Source: Streptacidiphilus jiangxiensis
GTDB taxonomy: Bacteria > Actinomycetota > Actinomycetes > Streptomycetales > Streptomycetaceae
NCBI RefSeq assembly: GCF_900109465.1
Contig: NZ_FOAZ01000009.1
Coordinates: 248,001-312,000 of the forward strand
Direction of reading: 5' to 3'
Length of the DNA: 64,000 nucleotides
Both the position numbers and the translations under genes were made by a program. The stretch's first letter is position 1. Each line of letters begins with the position of its first letter. Under the pieces are notes generated by a model that saw only the letters and a program-made list of their open reading frames with translations, had not been told where the DNA came from and searched no databases. Positions 56,606 through 64,000 of this stretch are shown here, piece by piece.

Positions 56606-58972
56606 TCAGTCGGCGGGCAGCGCCGCCAGGACGCCGCTGCCGGTCAGCGCGAGGACGACGCCCGCGCTCGGTACCGCCGTCAGCCGCCACTCGTTGCCGG
56701 AGTCGTCGCTGCTGTCCCGGTACTGCCATTCGTCGCCGCCGTCGGCGGACTTCAGCGCCACCAGCACCGGCTGCCCGGTGACCCCGAGCAGGATCAGGCC
56801 GCCCGCCAGCACCGGGCGGTGGTAGGTCGGGTTGGGGTAGTCGATGGTCCAGCGGGTCTGCCCGGAGCGGACGTCGGAGGCGACGAGCTGGCCGACGCCG
56901 TTGTGGACGCAGTAGGCGCGGGTGCCGTCCGCGCTGAGCGCGGTGGGGCTGTAGGAGTCCTGCCCGCCGTCGGCGGTGAGGCTGCCCTGGGACCAGAGGT
57001 GCGTTCCGGTCGACGGGTTCCATGCCGTCAGCCGGCCGCGGGCCGCCAGCAGGACGCCGCTCGCGAGGGTGAGGTCGACCGGCGGGTTGCCGGCGAGGTC
57101 GCTGCTCTCCCCGAGGCCGGCGGTCCACCGGACCGCGCCGGAGGCGACCGTACGGGCGGTCAACTGGTGGGTGTGGTCGGCGAGGACGACCTGCTGGTCG
57201 TCGGCGACGGCGGAGGAGGGCAGGGCGTGGTCGCCGGTGCCGGTCTGCTGCTGCCACAGCCGGGCGCCGTCGGCGACCCGCACCGCGGTGAGCGTGTAGG
57301 CGGCGGGACCGCCGGTCCCGGGGGTGGCCGAGACCTGTCGGCCGAGCACGAACGCGGTCGAGGCATTGACCGTCAGTACGGACATGAAGACGTGGCCGGG
57401 ATCCGGCGGGACGGTCCGCACCGGGCTGCCCGTCGCGGCGTCCACCACGACCAGGCCTCCGTCGCGGTTGACGGCCAGCACGTCGGTGCCGAAGGCGGTC
57501 AGGTCGTTCAGGTCCCCGTACCCGGGGTCGCTCCAGCGCTGTCGGCCGGTGGCCAGGTCGAGCCCGGTCAGGGTGGCGACCCCGACGCTGCCAGCGTTGT
57601 CCTCGGTCTTCACCAGCACCGTCTGCCCGACCACCAGGGGCGTGGCGTCGGCAGGCTTGGTCAGTCGCACGCTCCACACCGGCTCGGGCGCGACACCCGC
57701 CGGTCGGGCGGACGGCTTGACGCTGAAGCCGCCCGAGGGACCGGCCGCTCCCGCTCCGCGACCGCCGCCGCCCGCGTTCGCGTGCGTCTTGCCGGTGAGG
57801 TCGTAGGCGAGCACGGCGCCGCCGCCGACCAGCGCGGTGCCGGCGGCGGCCAGCACTCCGGCGAGCAGTCGACGTCGCGACGGCGAGGCCGGCCCGGGGG
57901 AGGTGACGCCCTCGTGGCCCGGGGAGAGCAGCACCGTCCCGTCCCTGGGCCCGCCGTCGGACCAGGCCATCGAGGGCCCCGGGACGCCGTCGGCGGGCGT
58001 CGGCGCTCCCGGTCCCCAGCCGCCGGGGCTGCCGTGTCCGCCGAGGTCGCCGCCGCGCGCGCCGGGCGGGAGGCGGTTCGGCGACTCCAGGTCGACCAAC
58101 TGGGCGGCGGCGCGGGCGATCGCCGCGGTCACCGGGCCGGGCAGCCATGCTCCCGTCAGTGCGGCGGTGGCGCCCTGCGGGCACAGCACGGCCGCGAGGT
58201 CGCGTGGCGCCGGGCGCCGTGCGGGGTCCTTGGCGAAGCAGGGCGCGAGGATGTGCGTGAGGGCGGCCGGGACACCGGTCAGGTCGGGTTGGCCGTGGAC
58301 GACCTGGTAGAGCTGGCCGGCCGCGCTGCCCTCGCCGAAGGGCGCCCGGCCCGTCGCGGCGTTGGCCAGCACGGAGGCGAGAGCGAACACGTCCCCGGCG
58401 GGTCCGGTTGCCGCACCCGAGGCCTGCTCGGGTGACATGAACCCCGGTGAGCCGACGACCACGCCGGTCCCGGTGATCCTGGTCCCGTCGACGGCCCGCG
58501 CGATGCCGAAGTCGATGACCCGCGGGCCCTCCGGCGAGAGCAGCACGTTGCCGGGCTTGAGGTCGCGGTGGACCAGCCCGGCGGCGTGGATGCCGACCAG
58601 CGCCTCGGCGAGCCCCGCGCCCAGCGCCCGCACGCTCGACTCGGGCAGCGGCCCGTGGTCGGCCAACGCCTCGCCCAGCGTGGGGCCGAGGATGTAGGCG
58701 GTGGCCAGCCAGGGGGTCTGCGCCTCGGTGTCGGCGTCGACGACGGGCACCGTCCACCGGCTCGAGACAGCCCGGGCCATCTCGACCTCACGCGCGAACC
58801 GTTCGCGGAACTCGTCGTCCGAACTCAGGTCCTGGCGTACGACCTTGACCGCGACGGTCCGGCCCGTGGACGAGTGCGCCAGGTAGACCCGTCCCATCCC
58901 GCCGGCACCCAGCCGGGCCAGCAGCCGGTACTGTCCCAGCTGCCGTGGGTCGGAGTCCTGCAGTGGCCGCAC
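56606..58972 (-). CDS. Ser/Thr protein kinase with extracellular PQQ propeller
   Basis: A 788-residue transmembrane kinase. Residues ~14-265 form a Hanks-type kinase: Gly loop GAGGMGRV (22-29), Lys43 (VAVKVV), HRDLKPGN (135-142), DFG (154-156), GSPGFMSPEQ. A Gly/Pro-rich linker leads to one membrane helix (~368-391; LLAGVLAAAGTALVGGGAVL) and a C-terminal PQQ-like propeller (~410-788; ATLTGLDLATGRQRWSDPG; VLTVNASTAFVLGRQVSA) outside the cell that probably binds a ligand. The GTG at 58972 has GGGGG upstream. It is the likely sensor of a wall or exterior signal. Confidence 0.88.
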   Translation of the reverse strand: MRPLQDSDPRQLGQYRLLARLGAGGMGRVYLAHSSTGRTVAVKVVRQDLSSDDEFRERFAREVEMARAVSSRWTVPVVDADTEAQTPWLATAYILGPTLGEALADHGPLPESSVRALGAGLAEALVGIHAAGLVHRDLKPGNVLLSPEGPRVIDFGIARAVDGTRITGTGVVVGSPGFMSPEQASGAATGPAGDVFALASVLANAATGRAPFGEGSAAGQLYQVVHGQPDLTGVPAALTHILAPCFAKDPARRPAPRDLAAVLCPQGATAALTGAWLPGPVTAAIARAAAQLVDLESPNRLPPGARGGDLGGHGSPGGWGPGAPTPADGVPGPSMAWSDGGPRDGTVLLSPGHEGVTSPGPASPSRRRLLAGVLAAAGTALVGGGAVLAYDLTGKTHANAGGGGRGAGAAGPSGGFSVKPSARPAGVAPEPVWSVRLTKPADATPLVVGQTVLVKTEDNAGSVGVATLTGLDLATGRQRWSDPGYGDLNDLTAFGTDVLAVNRDGGLVVVDAATGSPVRTVPPDPGHVFMSVLTVNASTAFVLGRQVSATPGTGGPAAYTLTAVRVADGARLWQQQTGTGDHALPSSAVADDQQVVLADHTHQLTARTVASGAVRWTAGLGESSDLAGNPPVDLTLASGVLLAARGRLTAWNPSTGTHLWSQGSLTADGGQDSYSPTALSADGTRAYCVHNGVGQLVASDVRSGQTRWTIDYPNPTYHRPVLAGGLILLGVTGQPVLVALKSADGGDEWQYRDSSDDSGNEWRLTAVPSAGVVLALTGSGVLAALPAD

Positions 58973-59124
58973 GCGTGTCCCCCTCGATCGCCGTCGCCTG
59001 GCACCCCCTGACGCAGGCTCACGCATCGTAGTGGTACGGATGCGAACCTCGCGACGGCGGAGTGACCGAGTATCACAGTACGGAATGGATGGTCGTGGCG
59101 CGCAAGGTGTCACGGATCGCGAGA

Positions 59125-59670
59125 TCAGGAACTGAGTTGTGAGATCCGCGTCGCGAAGGCGGTGAACTCACCCACGGCCGCCATCATGGCGTTCCCGGTC
59201 CGGTGCAGGCCCGTCACATCCTGACGGCCGGCCGCGGGGACGCAGGTGGTGGCCGCCAGGTGCAGATCCGCCAGGGCCTTGGACCACTGCGTCTCGGCGG
59301 CGGCGTCCGGCACCGGCCGGTGTTGTTGCAGGGTGACGACAACCTGGGCCAGACCGGTGCACCGCGCCGGGAGGTCGGCGAAGTCCAGGCGCTGGATGTC
59401 GGTCACGACCGGCCGCACGGCAGCGGTGATCGCGCTGGTGTCCGGGTTGCCGACCTCGTCGAGCCATGCGCCCAGCACCGCCCGCTCCTCGGACGGGGGC
59501 GTCGCCGCGAACGTGGGTGCCGGGGCGGGCGTCGAGGGCGACGCGGACGTCGTCGCCGCACCGGCGGAGGCCTGCGGAGAAGGCCCAGGGCCGCCACTGC
59601 ATCCCGCTGCCAGGCATGCCACTGCTGCCGCGGCTGCGGCGCGCGCTGCGCCGCCCATGATGATGATCAT
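59125..59670 (-). CDS. Lipoprotein of unknown function
   Basis: A 181-residue lipoprotein: signal (ARAAAAAAVACLAAGC, lipobox LAAGC), a Ser/Thr/Pro-rich linker, and a ~120-residue helical domain with Cys at ~101 and ~147 (LPARCTGLAQ; AATTCVPAAGRQDVTGLHRT) that likely form a disulfide. TACACT (59682-59677) is six bases before the ATG and there is no ribosome-binding site, suggesting a leaderless transcript. Function unknown. Confidence 0.65.
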   Translation of the reverse strand: MIIIMGGAARAAAAAAVACLAAGCSGGPGPSPQASAGAATTSASPSTPAPAPTFAATPPSEERAVLGAWLDEVGNPDTSAITAAVRPVVTDIQRLDFADLPARCTGLAQVVVTLQQHRPVPDAAAETQWSKALADLHLAATTCVPAAGRQDVTGLHRTGNAMMAAVGEFTAFATRISQLSS

Positions 59671-59676
59671 GGCGCG

Positions 59677-59682
59677 AGTGTA
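59677..59682 (-). promoter_or_regulatory. -10 box for a leaderless transcript
   Basis: TACACT on the minus strand, six bases before the ATG at 59670. Confidence 0.4.
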
Positions 59683-59818
59683 GGGTCCCCGCCCCAGGGC
59701 GGCCCTGGATCGGCCGCTTCGCTGCCGATTCGGAACGCGCCGTGGTGCGCACCGGCACGGGGACTGGAAAGGTGGTGCCCACAAGCCACAGCCCTGCGAC
59801 AGCTCCGGGTGGTGAACC

Positions 59819-61495
59819 ATGGCAGAGGCCGCCGACGCGGTGCGGACCGTGATCGTGACCGTGGACGACGATCCCGCCGTCTCCCGTGCGGTGGCCAGGG
59901 ACCTGCGCCGCCGCTACGGGGACCGCTACCGGGTGGTCCGTGCCGAGTCCGGCGCGTCCGCGCTGGAGGCCCTGCGGGAGCTGAAGCTGCGCGGCGTGCC
60001 GGTGGCGGCGATCCTCGCCGACTACCGGATGCCGCAGATGAACGGCATCGAGTTCCTGGAGGAGGCGCTCGACCTCTACCCGGGTGCGCGCCGGGTGCTG
60101 CTGACCGCCTACGCGGACACCGACGCCGCCATCGACGCCATCAATGTCGTCGACCTCGACCACTACCTGCTCAAGCCGTGGGAGCCGCCCGAGGAGAAGC
60201 TCTACCCGGTCGTCGACGACCTGCTGGAGTCGTGGCGGGTCACCGACGGCCTGGCCGTGGACACCACCAAGGTCGTCGGCCACCGCTGGTCGGCGCAGTC
60301 CTCGCAGATCCGCGAGTTCCTGGCCCGCAACCAGGTGCCCTACCGGTGGTACTCCAGCGAGGAGCCCGAGGGCAGGCGGCTGCTGGCCGCCGCGGGGGAG
60401 TCGGGGCTACGGCTGCCGCTGGTGGTCACCCCCGGCGGCACGGTGCTCGTCGAGCCGTCGGAGCGGGACCTGGCCGCGCAGGTGGGGTTGTCGACGACCC
60501 CTGCGGCCGACTTCTACGACCTGGTCGTCGTCGGTGGCGGCCCGGCCGGGCTCGGCGCGGCCGTCTACGGGGCCTCGGAGGGGTTGCGGACGGTCCTGGT
60601 GGAGCGCGAGGCGACGGGCGGCCAGGCCGGGCAGAGCTCCCGCATCGAGAACTACCTCGGCTTCCCCGACGGCGTCTCCGGCGCCCAGCTGACCGAGCGG
60701 GCCCGGCGCCAGGCCACCAAGTTCGGCGCGGAACTGCTCACCGCCTGCAAGGTCACCGGCCTGGAGGTGAACGGCGCCGCCCGCACCCTGCGGTTCGCCG
60801 ACGGCGCCGCCGTCTCCGCGCAGGCCGTGATCCTGGCGACGGGCGTCTCCTACCGGCAGCTGAACGTGCCGGGCGCGGCCGAGCTGACCGGGCGCGGGGT
60901 CTTCTACGGTTCGGCTCTGACCGAGGCGGCGGCCTGCCAGGGGCAGGACGTCTACATCGTCGGCGGCGCGAACTCCGCCGGTCAGGCCGCGATGTTCCTG
61001 TCACGGACGGCCCGGCGGGTCACGCTGCTGGTGCGGGCGTCGCAGCTGGCCGCGTCGATGTCGTACTACCTGCTGCAGCGGGTCCAGGACTCCTCGAAGA
61101 TCGAGGTGCGCACCGACACGGTCGTGGAGACAGCGCACGGCGAGGAGCACCTGGAGGGGCTGACCCTGCGCAACCGGGCCACCGGCGAGGCCGAGCGGGT
61201 CGACGCGCAGTGGCTGTACGTCTTCATCGGCGCCGAGCCGCTCACCGACTGGCTGGACGGCACCGTGCTGCGCGACGCGCACGGCTTCGTGCTGACCGGT
61301 CCCGACCTGACCGCCGACGGGCGCCCGCCCGCCGGCTGGACCCTGGACCGGCCGCCGTACCACCTGGAGACCAGCGTGCCGGGTGTCTTCGCCGCGGGCG
61401 ACGTGCGCGCGGAGTCCGCCAAACGGGTCGCCTCCGCCGTCGGGGAGGGCGCCATGGCCGTCATGCTCGCGCACCGCTACCTGGAGCAGTCATGA
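59819..61495 (+). CDS. Receiver domain fused to thioredoxin-reductase-like flavoprotein
   Basis: A 558-residue three-part protein. Residues 1-130 are a response-regulator receiver with acidic pocket Asp16-Asp18, phospho-acceptor Asp68 (ILADYRMPQMNG), Thr96 and Lys119. Residues ~145-225 are glutaredoxin/thioredoxin-like (VVGHRWSAQSSQIREFLARN; LPLVVTPGGTVLVEPSERDL) but with Ser/Gln where CxxC would be. Residues ~232-558 are a TrxR-type FAD/NADPH protein (VVVGGGPAGL; GGQAGQSSRIENYLGFP; VGGANSAGQA), where the CATC site is replaced (GSALTEAAAC), leaving one Cys373. It is therefore unlikely to reduce disulfides in the usual way. Overlaps the histidine kinase gene by ATGA. Confidence 0.88.
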   Translation: MAEAADAVRTVIVTVDDDPAVSRAVARDLRRRYGDRYRVVRAESGASALEALRELKLRGVPVAAILADYRMPQMNGIEFLEEALDLYPGARRVLLTAYADTDAAIDAINVVDLDHYLLKPWEPPEEKLYPVVDDLLESWRVTDGLAVDTTKVVGHRWSAQSSQIREFLARNQVPYRWYSSEEPEGRRLLAAAGESGLRLPLVVTPGGTVLVEPSERDLAAQVGLSTTPAADFYDLVVVGGGPAGLGAAVYGASEGLRTVLVEREATGGQAGQSSRIENYLGFPDGVSGAQLTERARRQATKFGAELLTACKVTGLEVNGAARTLRFADGAAVSAQAVILATGVSYRQLNVPGAAELTGRGVFYGSALTEAAACQGQDVYIVGGANSAGQAAMFLSRTARRVTLLVRASQLAASMSYYLLQRVQDSSKIEVRTDTVVETAHGEEHLEGLTLRNRATGEAERVDAQWLYVFIGAEPLTDWLDGTVLRDAHGFVLTGPDLTADGRPPAGWTLDRPPYHLETSVPGVFAAGDVRAESAKRVASAVGEGAMAVMLAHRYLEQS

Positions 61496-62979
61496 CCACC
61501 CGCCCGGCCGGTCCGGCCCTGTGCAGCGAGGAGGAGCTGCGCACGCTCTTCCTCTTCGAGAAGCTCACCCCCGAGCAGCTCCGCCGCCTGTGCCGGGACG
61601 GCCACGTCCAGTGGTTCGAGCCGGGCCCGGTGTACCGCGAGGGCGACCCGGCCGAGAACCTGTACGTCCTTTTCCACGGCACCGTCGTGCTCTCGCGCGA
61701 CGTCGGAGGCCAGGAGGTCGACGTCAGCCGCACCTCCGCGCCCGGGGTCTACGCCGGGGCCTTCCAGGCCTACCTGGGCGACCAGGTGCCGCAGGTCTAC
61801 AACAACACGCTGCGGGTGACCGAGCGGTCCCGCTTCTTCGTCCTGCCCGCGGACGCCTTCGCGGAGGTCATGCACGCCTGGTTCCCGATGGCGGTCCACC
61901 TGCTGGAGGGTCTGTTCTTCGGCTTCAAGACCGCGCAGGAGGCCATCGGCCAGCGCGAACGACTGCTCGCCCTGGGCTCGGTGACGGCCGGGCTGACCCA
62001 CGAGCTCAACAACCCGGCGGCGGCCGCGATGCGCGCCACGGCGACGCTGCGCGAACGCATCGCCCGGACCCGCCGCGAGTTCGGCGCGCTCGCTGCGAAG
62101 CCGCCGCACGGGGAGGAACTCTCCTGTCTGGGCGAGCTGCAGGACCTGACGATCGGTCGGATGGGCCGGGGCGAGCCGCTCGGGCCGCTCGAGGCGGCGG
62201 ATCGTGAGGACGAGGTCGACGACTGGTTGGCGGACCACGACGTCGCCGACGCCTCCCAGTTGGCACCGGTCCTGGTCCAGGCCGGGCTGGGCACCGACTG
62301 GTTGGAGGAGATCGCCGACGCCGTCCCCGAGCCCCTGCTGCCCGGAACGCTGGACTGGCTCGGCTGCACCGTCGAGTCCGAACTGCTGCTGGGCGAGATC
62401 GAGGACGCCACCCACCGCGTCTCCGCGCTGGTGGGCGCGGCCAAGCAGTACAGCCAGCTGGACCGGGTGCCGTACCGCAACGCCGACGTGCACGAGCTGT
62501 TGGACAGCACGCTGCTGCTCCTCGACGGGAAGCTCAGCCCCGGGATCACTGTCGTGCGCGACTACGACCGCGCCCTGCCGACCGTCCCCGGCTACCCCGC
62601 CGAACTCAACCAGGTCTGGACGAACCTCATCGACAACGCCGCCTGGGCCATGCGCAACACCGGCGACGGGACCGGAACCCTCACCGTGCGCACCGCGCGG
62701 GACGGCGACCGGGTGCTCGTGGAGTTCCGCGACACCGGGCCCGGCGTCCCCGCCGAGATCCAGAGCCGGGTCTTCGACCCGTTCTTCACCACCAAGCCGG
62801 TCGGCGAGGGCACGGGCCTCGGTCTGGACATCTCCTGGCGCATCGTGGTCACCCGGCACGGCGGCGACCTGCGCCTCACGTCCTCCCCGGGGGACACCCG
62901 CTTCCAGATCCGCCTGCCCGTCGACCCCCCACCGTCCGAGTCCGCTGTGACGACCGATCCGAAACAGGAGCCGCGATGA
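61492..62979 (+). CDS. Histidine kinase with cyclic-nucleotide-binding-type sensor
   Basis: A 495-residue soluble kinase. Residues ~15-140 form a cNMP-binding-type beta-roll (FEPGPVYREGDPAENLYVLF HGTVVLSRD). The phosphorylated His170 lies in SVTAGLTHELNNPAAAAM; a long insert follows before the ATPase domain (NQVWTNLIDNAAWAM; DTGPGVP; GTGLGLDISW). No membrane helices. ATGA overlaps join it to the receiver-flavoprotein gene before and the UBP zinc-finger gene after, so the receiver is its probable target and the signal may be a cyclic nucleotide or redox state. Confidence 0.88.
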   Translation: MTTRPAGPALCSEEELRTLFLFEKLTPEQLRRLCRDGHVQWFEPGPVYREGDPAENLYVLFHGTVVLSRDVGGQEVDVSRTSAPGVYAGAFQAYLGDQVPQVYNNTLRVTERSRFFVLPADAFAEVMHAWFPMAVHLLEGLFFGFKTAQEAIGQRERLLALGSVTAGLTHELNNPAAAAMRATATLRERIARTRREFGALAAKPPHGEELSCLGELQDLTIGRMGRGEPLGPLEAADREDEVDDWLADHDVADASQLAPVLVQAGLGTDWLEEIADAVPEPLLPGTLDWLGCTVESELLLGEIEDATHRVSALVGAAKQYSQLDRVPYRNADVHELLDSTLLLLDGKLSPGITVVRDYDRALPTVPGYPAELNQVWTNLIDNAAWAMRNTGDGTGTLTVRTARDGDRVLVEFRDTGPGVPAEIQSRVFDPFFTTKPVGEGTGLGLDISWRIVVTRHGGDLRLTSSPGDTRFQIRLPVDPPPSESAVTTDPKQEPR

Positions 62980-63329
62980 GCGCCGAGAGCCCGATCGACC
63001 CCACCGTCCCGCCGAGCGGCACCGGCTGCGTCGAATGCGACGCGGCCGGCGGCTGGTGGCTCCACCTGCGCCGCTGCGCGCGCTGCGGCCACATCGGCTG
63101 CTGCGACGACTCGCCGTCCAAGCACGCCACCGCACACGCCAAGGAGACCGGCCACCCGGTGATCCGCAGCTTCGAACCGGGCGAGGTCTGGTTCTGGAAC
63201 TACGACACCTCGGAGTTCTACGAATCCGGCCCCGACCTCGCCGCCCCCGACAGCCACCCCTTGGACCAACCCGTCCCCGGCCCGGCCGGCCGCGTCCCGG
63301 CCGACTGGTCCCAGCGGATCGGCGGTTGA
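62976..63329 (+). CDS. UBP-type zinc finger protein ending in Gly-Gly
   Basis: A 117-residue protein, nearly all a ZnF-UBP domain: Cys18/Cys21 (GCVEC), Cys34/Cys37 (CARCGHIGCC), Cys42, His50, His54 and His60 (KHATAHAKETGHPVI), then GEVWFWNYDTSEFY. In eukaryotes this finger binds the free C-terminal Gly-Gly of ubiquitin. This protein itself ends in ADWSQRIGG. It is joined to the kinase gene by an ATGA overlap, so it is an integral part of the signalling operon. Function in bacteria is not known. Confidence 0.87.
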   Translation: MSAESPIDPTVPPSGTGCVECDAAGGWWLHLRRCARCGHIGCCDDSPSKHATAHAKETGHPVIRSFEPGEVWFWNYDTSEFYESGPDLAAPDSHPLDQPVPGPAGRVPADWSQRIGG

Positions 63330-63344
63330 GGGCCTGCGGCCGAC

Positions 63345-64000
63345 TCAGCCCGGACAGACGAGTGACCCGAGCGGCGGACAGGGAACGACCAGCGTGCTGA
63401 CGCCAGGGCGCTCGACGAAGGCGCGGGCGGTGGCGGCCTGGCGGCGCTGGGAGTCCAGGTCGTCGGCTCGCCAGGCGTCCTGGCGGGCGCGGGAGTCGTT
63501 CCGGTTGTAGGAGACGGCGCTGATGGAGGCGTTCCCCCCGGCGCGGCTGATCTTGGCCTTCATGATGGCGCGTTGGAGCGCGGTCTGCGTGGCGGCGAGG
63601 TCGATCCGGGCGATCCGGACGCCGGGGGTGTTCGGCACCCGGGTCGGGATGAAGGCCTGGGGGAGCCGGGAGATCCCCATGTCGAGGCGGCCGATGTTCT
63701 CGGTGGAGGCCCTCGCGGCGTCCCGGGACATGTGGTGCATCTCCTGGTGTATCCAGGTGAGTTCGTCGAGGTCGGCCATGGTGATCCGGATCCGCTCGTA
63801 GATCGCTCGGAAGCGGGGGTCCTCGTGCAGCGGCCGGAGCGCGGAAGCGTGGAGGGCGACGCAGTCGTTGAACCCGGCCGTGACGGCGGCGTCGAGATGG
63901 GACAGCGCCCGGTCGATCTGCCGGTGCAGGAAGGCCACGGCGGCGAGCCCGCTGTGCCCGGCGCCGACCAGCCAGGCCGCGTCCGGACCGAGCGCGGTGG
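63345..64000 (-). CDS. TPR-like protein, partial at right edge
   Basis: The frame is open to the window end. The visible ~215 residues include a TPR-like start (AWLVGAGHSGLAAVAFLHRQ IDRALSHLDAAVTAGFNDC) and a helical body (EDPRFRAIYERIRITMADLD ELTWIHQEMHHM), ending PCPPLGSLVCPG. The GTG at 63938 would give 197 residues but upstream sequence keeps coding bias, so the gene begins outside the window. Function unknown; convergent with the UBP gene. Confidence 0.6.
   Translation of the reverse strand, partial: TALGPDAAWLVGAGHSGLAAVAFLHRQIDRALSHLDAAVTAGFNDCVALHASALRPLHEDPRFRAIYERIRITMADLDELTWIHQEMHHMSRDAARASTENIGRLDMGISRLPQAFIPTRVPNTPGVRIARIDLAATQTALQRAIMKAKISRAGGNASISAVSYNRNDSRARQDAWRADDLDSQRRQAATARAFVERPGVSTLVVPCPPLGSLVCPG

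Noticed and set aside
59203-61491. Very long open frame running into the histidine kinase from upstream
   Set aside because: The upstream part is Arg/Gly/Ala-rich antisense or out-of-frame shadow of the lipoprotein and receiver-flavoprotein genes; the kinase starts at the ATG overlapping the receiver gene stop.
1-64000. CRISPR array, prophage, insertion sequence or biosynthetic gene cluster
   Set aside because: No regularly spaced repeats with unique spacers, no transposase, integrase or phage structural genes, and no PKS, NRPS or terpene core enzyme were seen.

Overview
The window is a chromosomal segment of a very GC-rich actinobacterium of the Streptomyces/Kitasatospora/Streptacidiphilus type. 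Reasons: extreme third-position GC bias, frequent GTG starts, a ureF-ureG-ureD run, several XRE-cupin and TetR/MarR/ArsR/MerR regulators, a PAS-GAF-SpoIIE phosphatase, a PASTA-less Ser/Thr kinase with a PQQ propeller, FG-GAP and PGRP exported proteins, and several TANNNT -10 boxes 6-7 bases before an ATG (leaderless transcripts). No rRNA, convincing tRNA, transposase, integrase or CRISPR array was seen. The content looks like chromosome-arm accessory DNA: many small transporter/regulator/enzyme units and a few decayed genes.

Layout. 1-2600: urease accessory genes ureF, ureG, ureD, then a coupled small gene broken by an in-frame TGA. 2687-9055: PIG-V-like membrane glycosyltransferase; a self-regulating-looking HTH/DUF3887 gene with a PH-like partner; a SnoaL protein; a GNAT-AAA+ fusion; a CocE/NonD hydrolase. 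9548-15077: SpoIIE-type phosphatase; a SAM-IV-type riboswitch followed by a cysteine-type leader peptide ahead of an amino-acid ABC permease and binding lipoprotein with no ATPase beside them; a lipoprotein. 15518-19944: TetR regulator divergent from an arylsulfatase, a 0.8 kb poor region, an HPP protein. 20011-25800: propeller fragment, methyltransferase, Cys-rich protein, PAT-like GNAT divergent from an XRE-cupin regulator, FG-GAP protein, SDR. 25981-31127: aldo/keto reductase, MFS exporter divergent from MarR, an orphan AtpF-like protein, GH16-like secreted protein.

31128-46708: decayed gene, DHA2 MFS, Xaa-Pro aminopeptidase divergent from a second XRE-cupin regulator, amidase remnant, ArsR-MFS-PfkB operon, hypothetical genes, HrpB helicase, MerR-peroxiredoxin fusion, and a coupled arylsulfotransferase/nucleobase-permease pair divergent from a third XRE-cupin regulator. 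46847-54876: PGRP amidase, NAGPA-like protein, hypotheticals, ArsR/DUF5937 divergent from MFS. 54880-58972: Ser/Thr kinase with extracellular PQQ propeller plus a second membrane-anchored PQQ protein.

59819-63329 is the most unusual unit: three genes linked by ATGA overlaps encode (1) a response-regulator receiver fused to a glutaredoxin-like and a thioredoxin-reductase-like flavoprotein lacking the usual redox cysteine pairs, (2) a cyclic-nucleotide-binding-domain histidine kinase, and (3) a UBP-type zinc-finger protein that itself ends in Gly-Gly. A TPR-like gene runs off the right edge.
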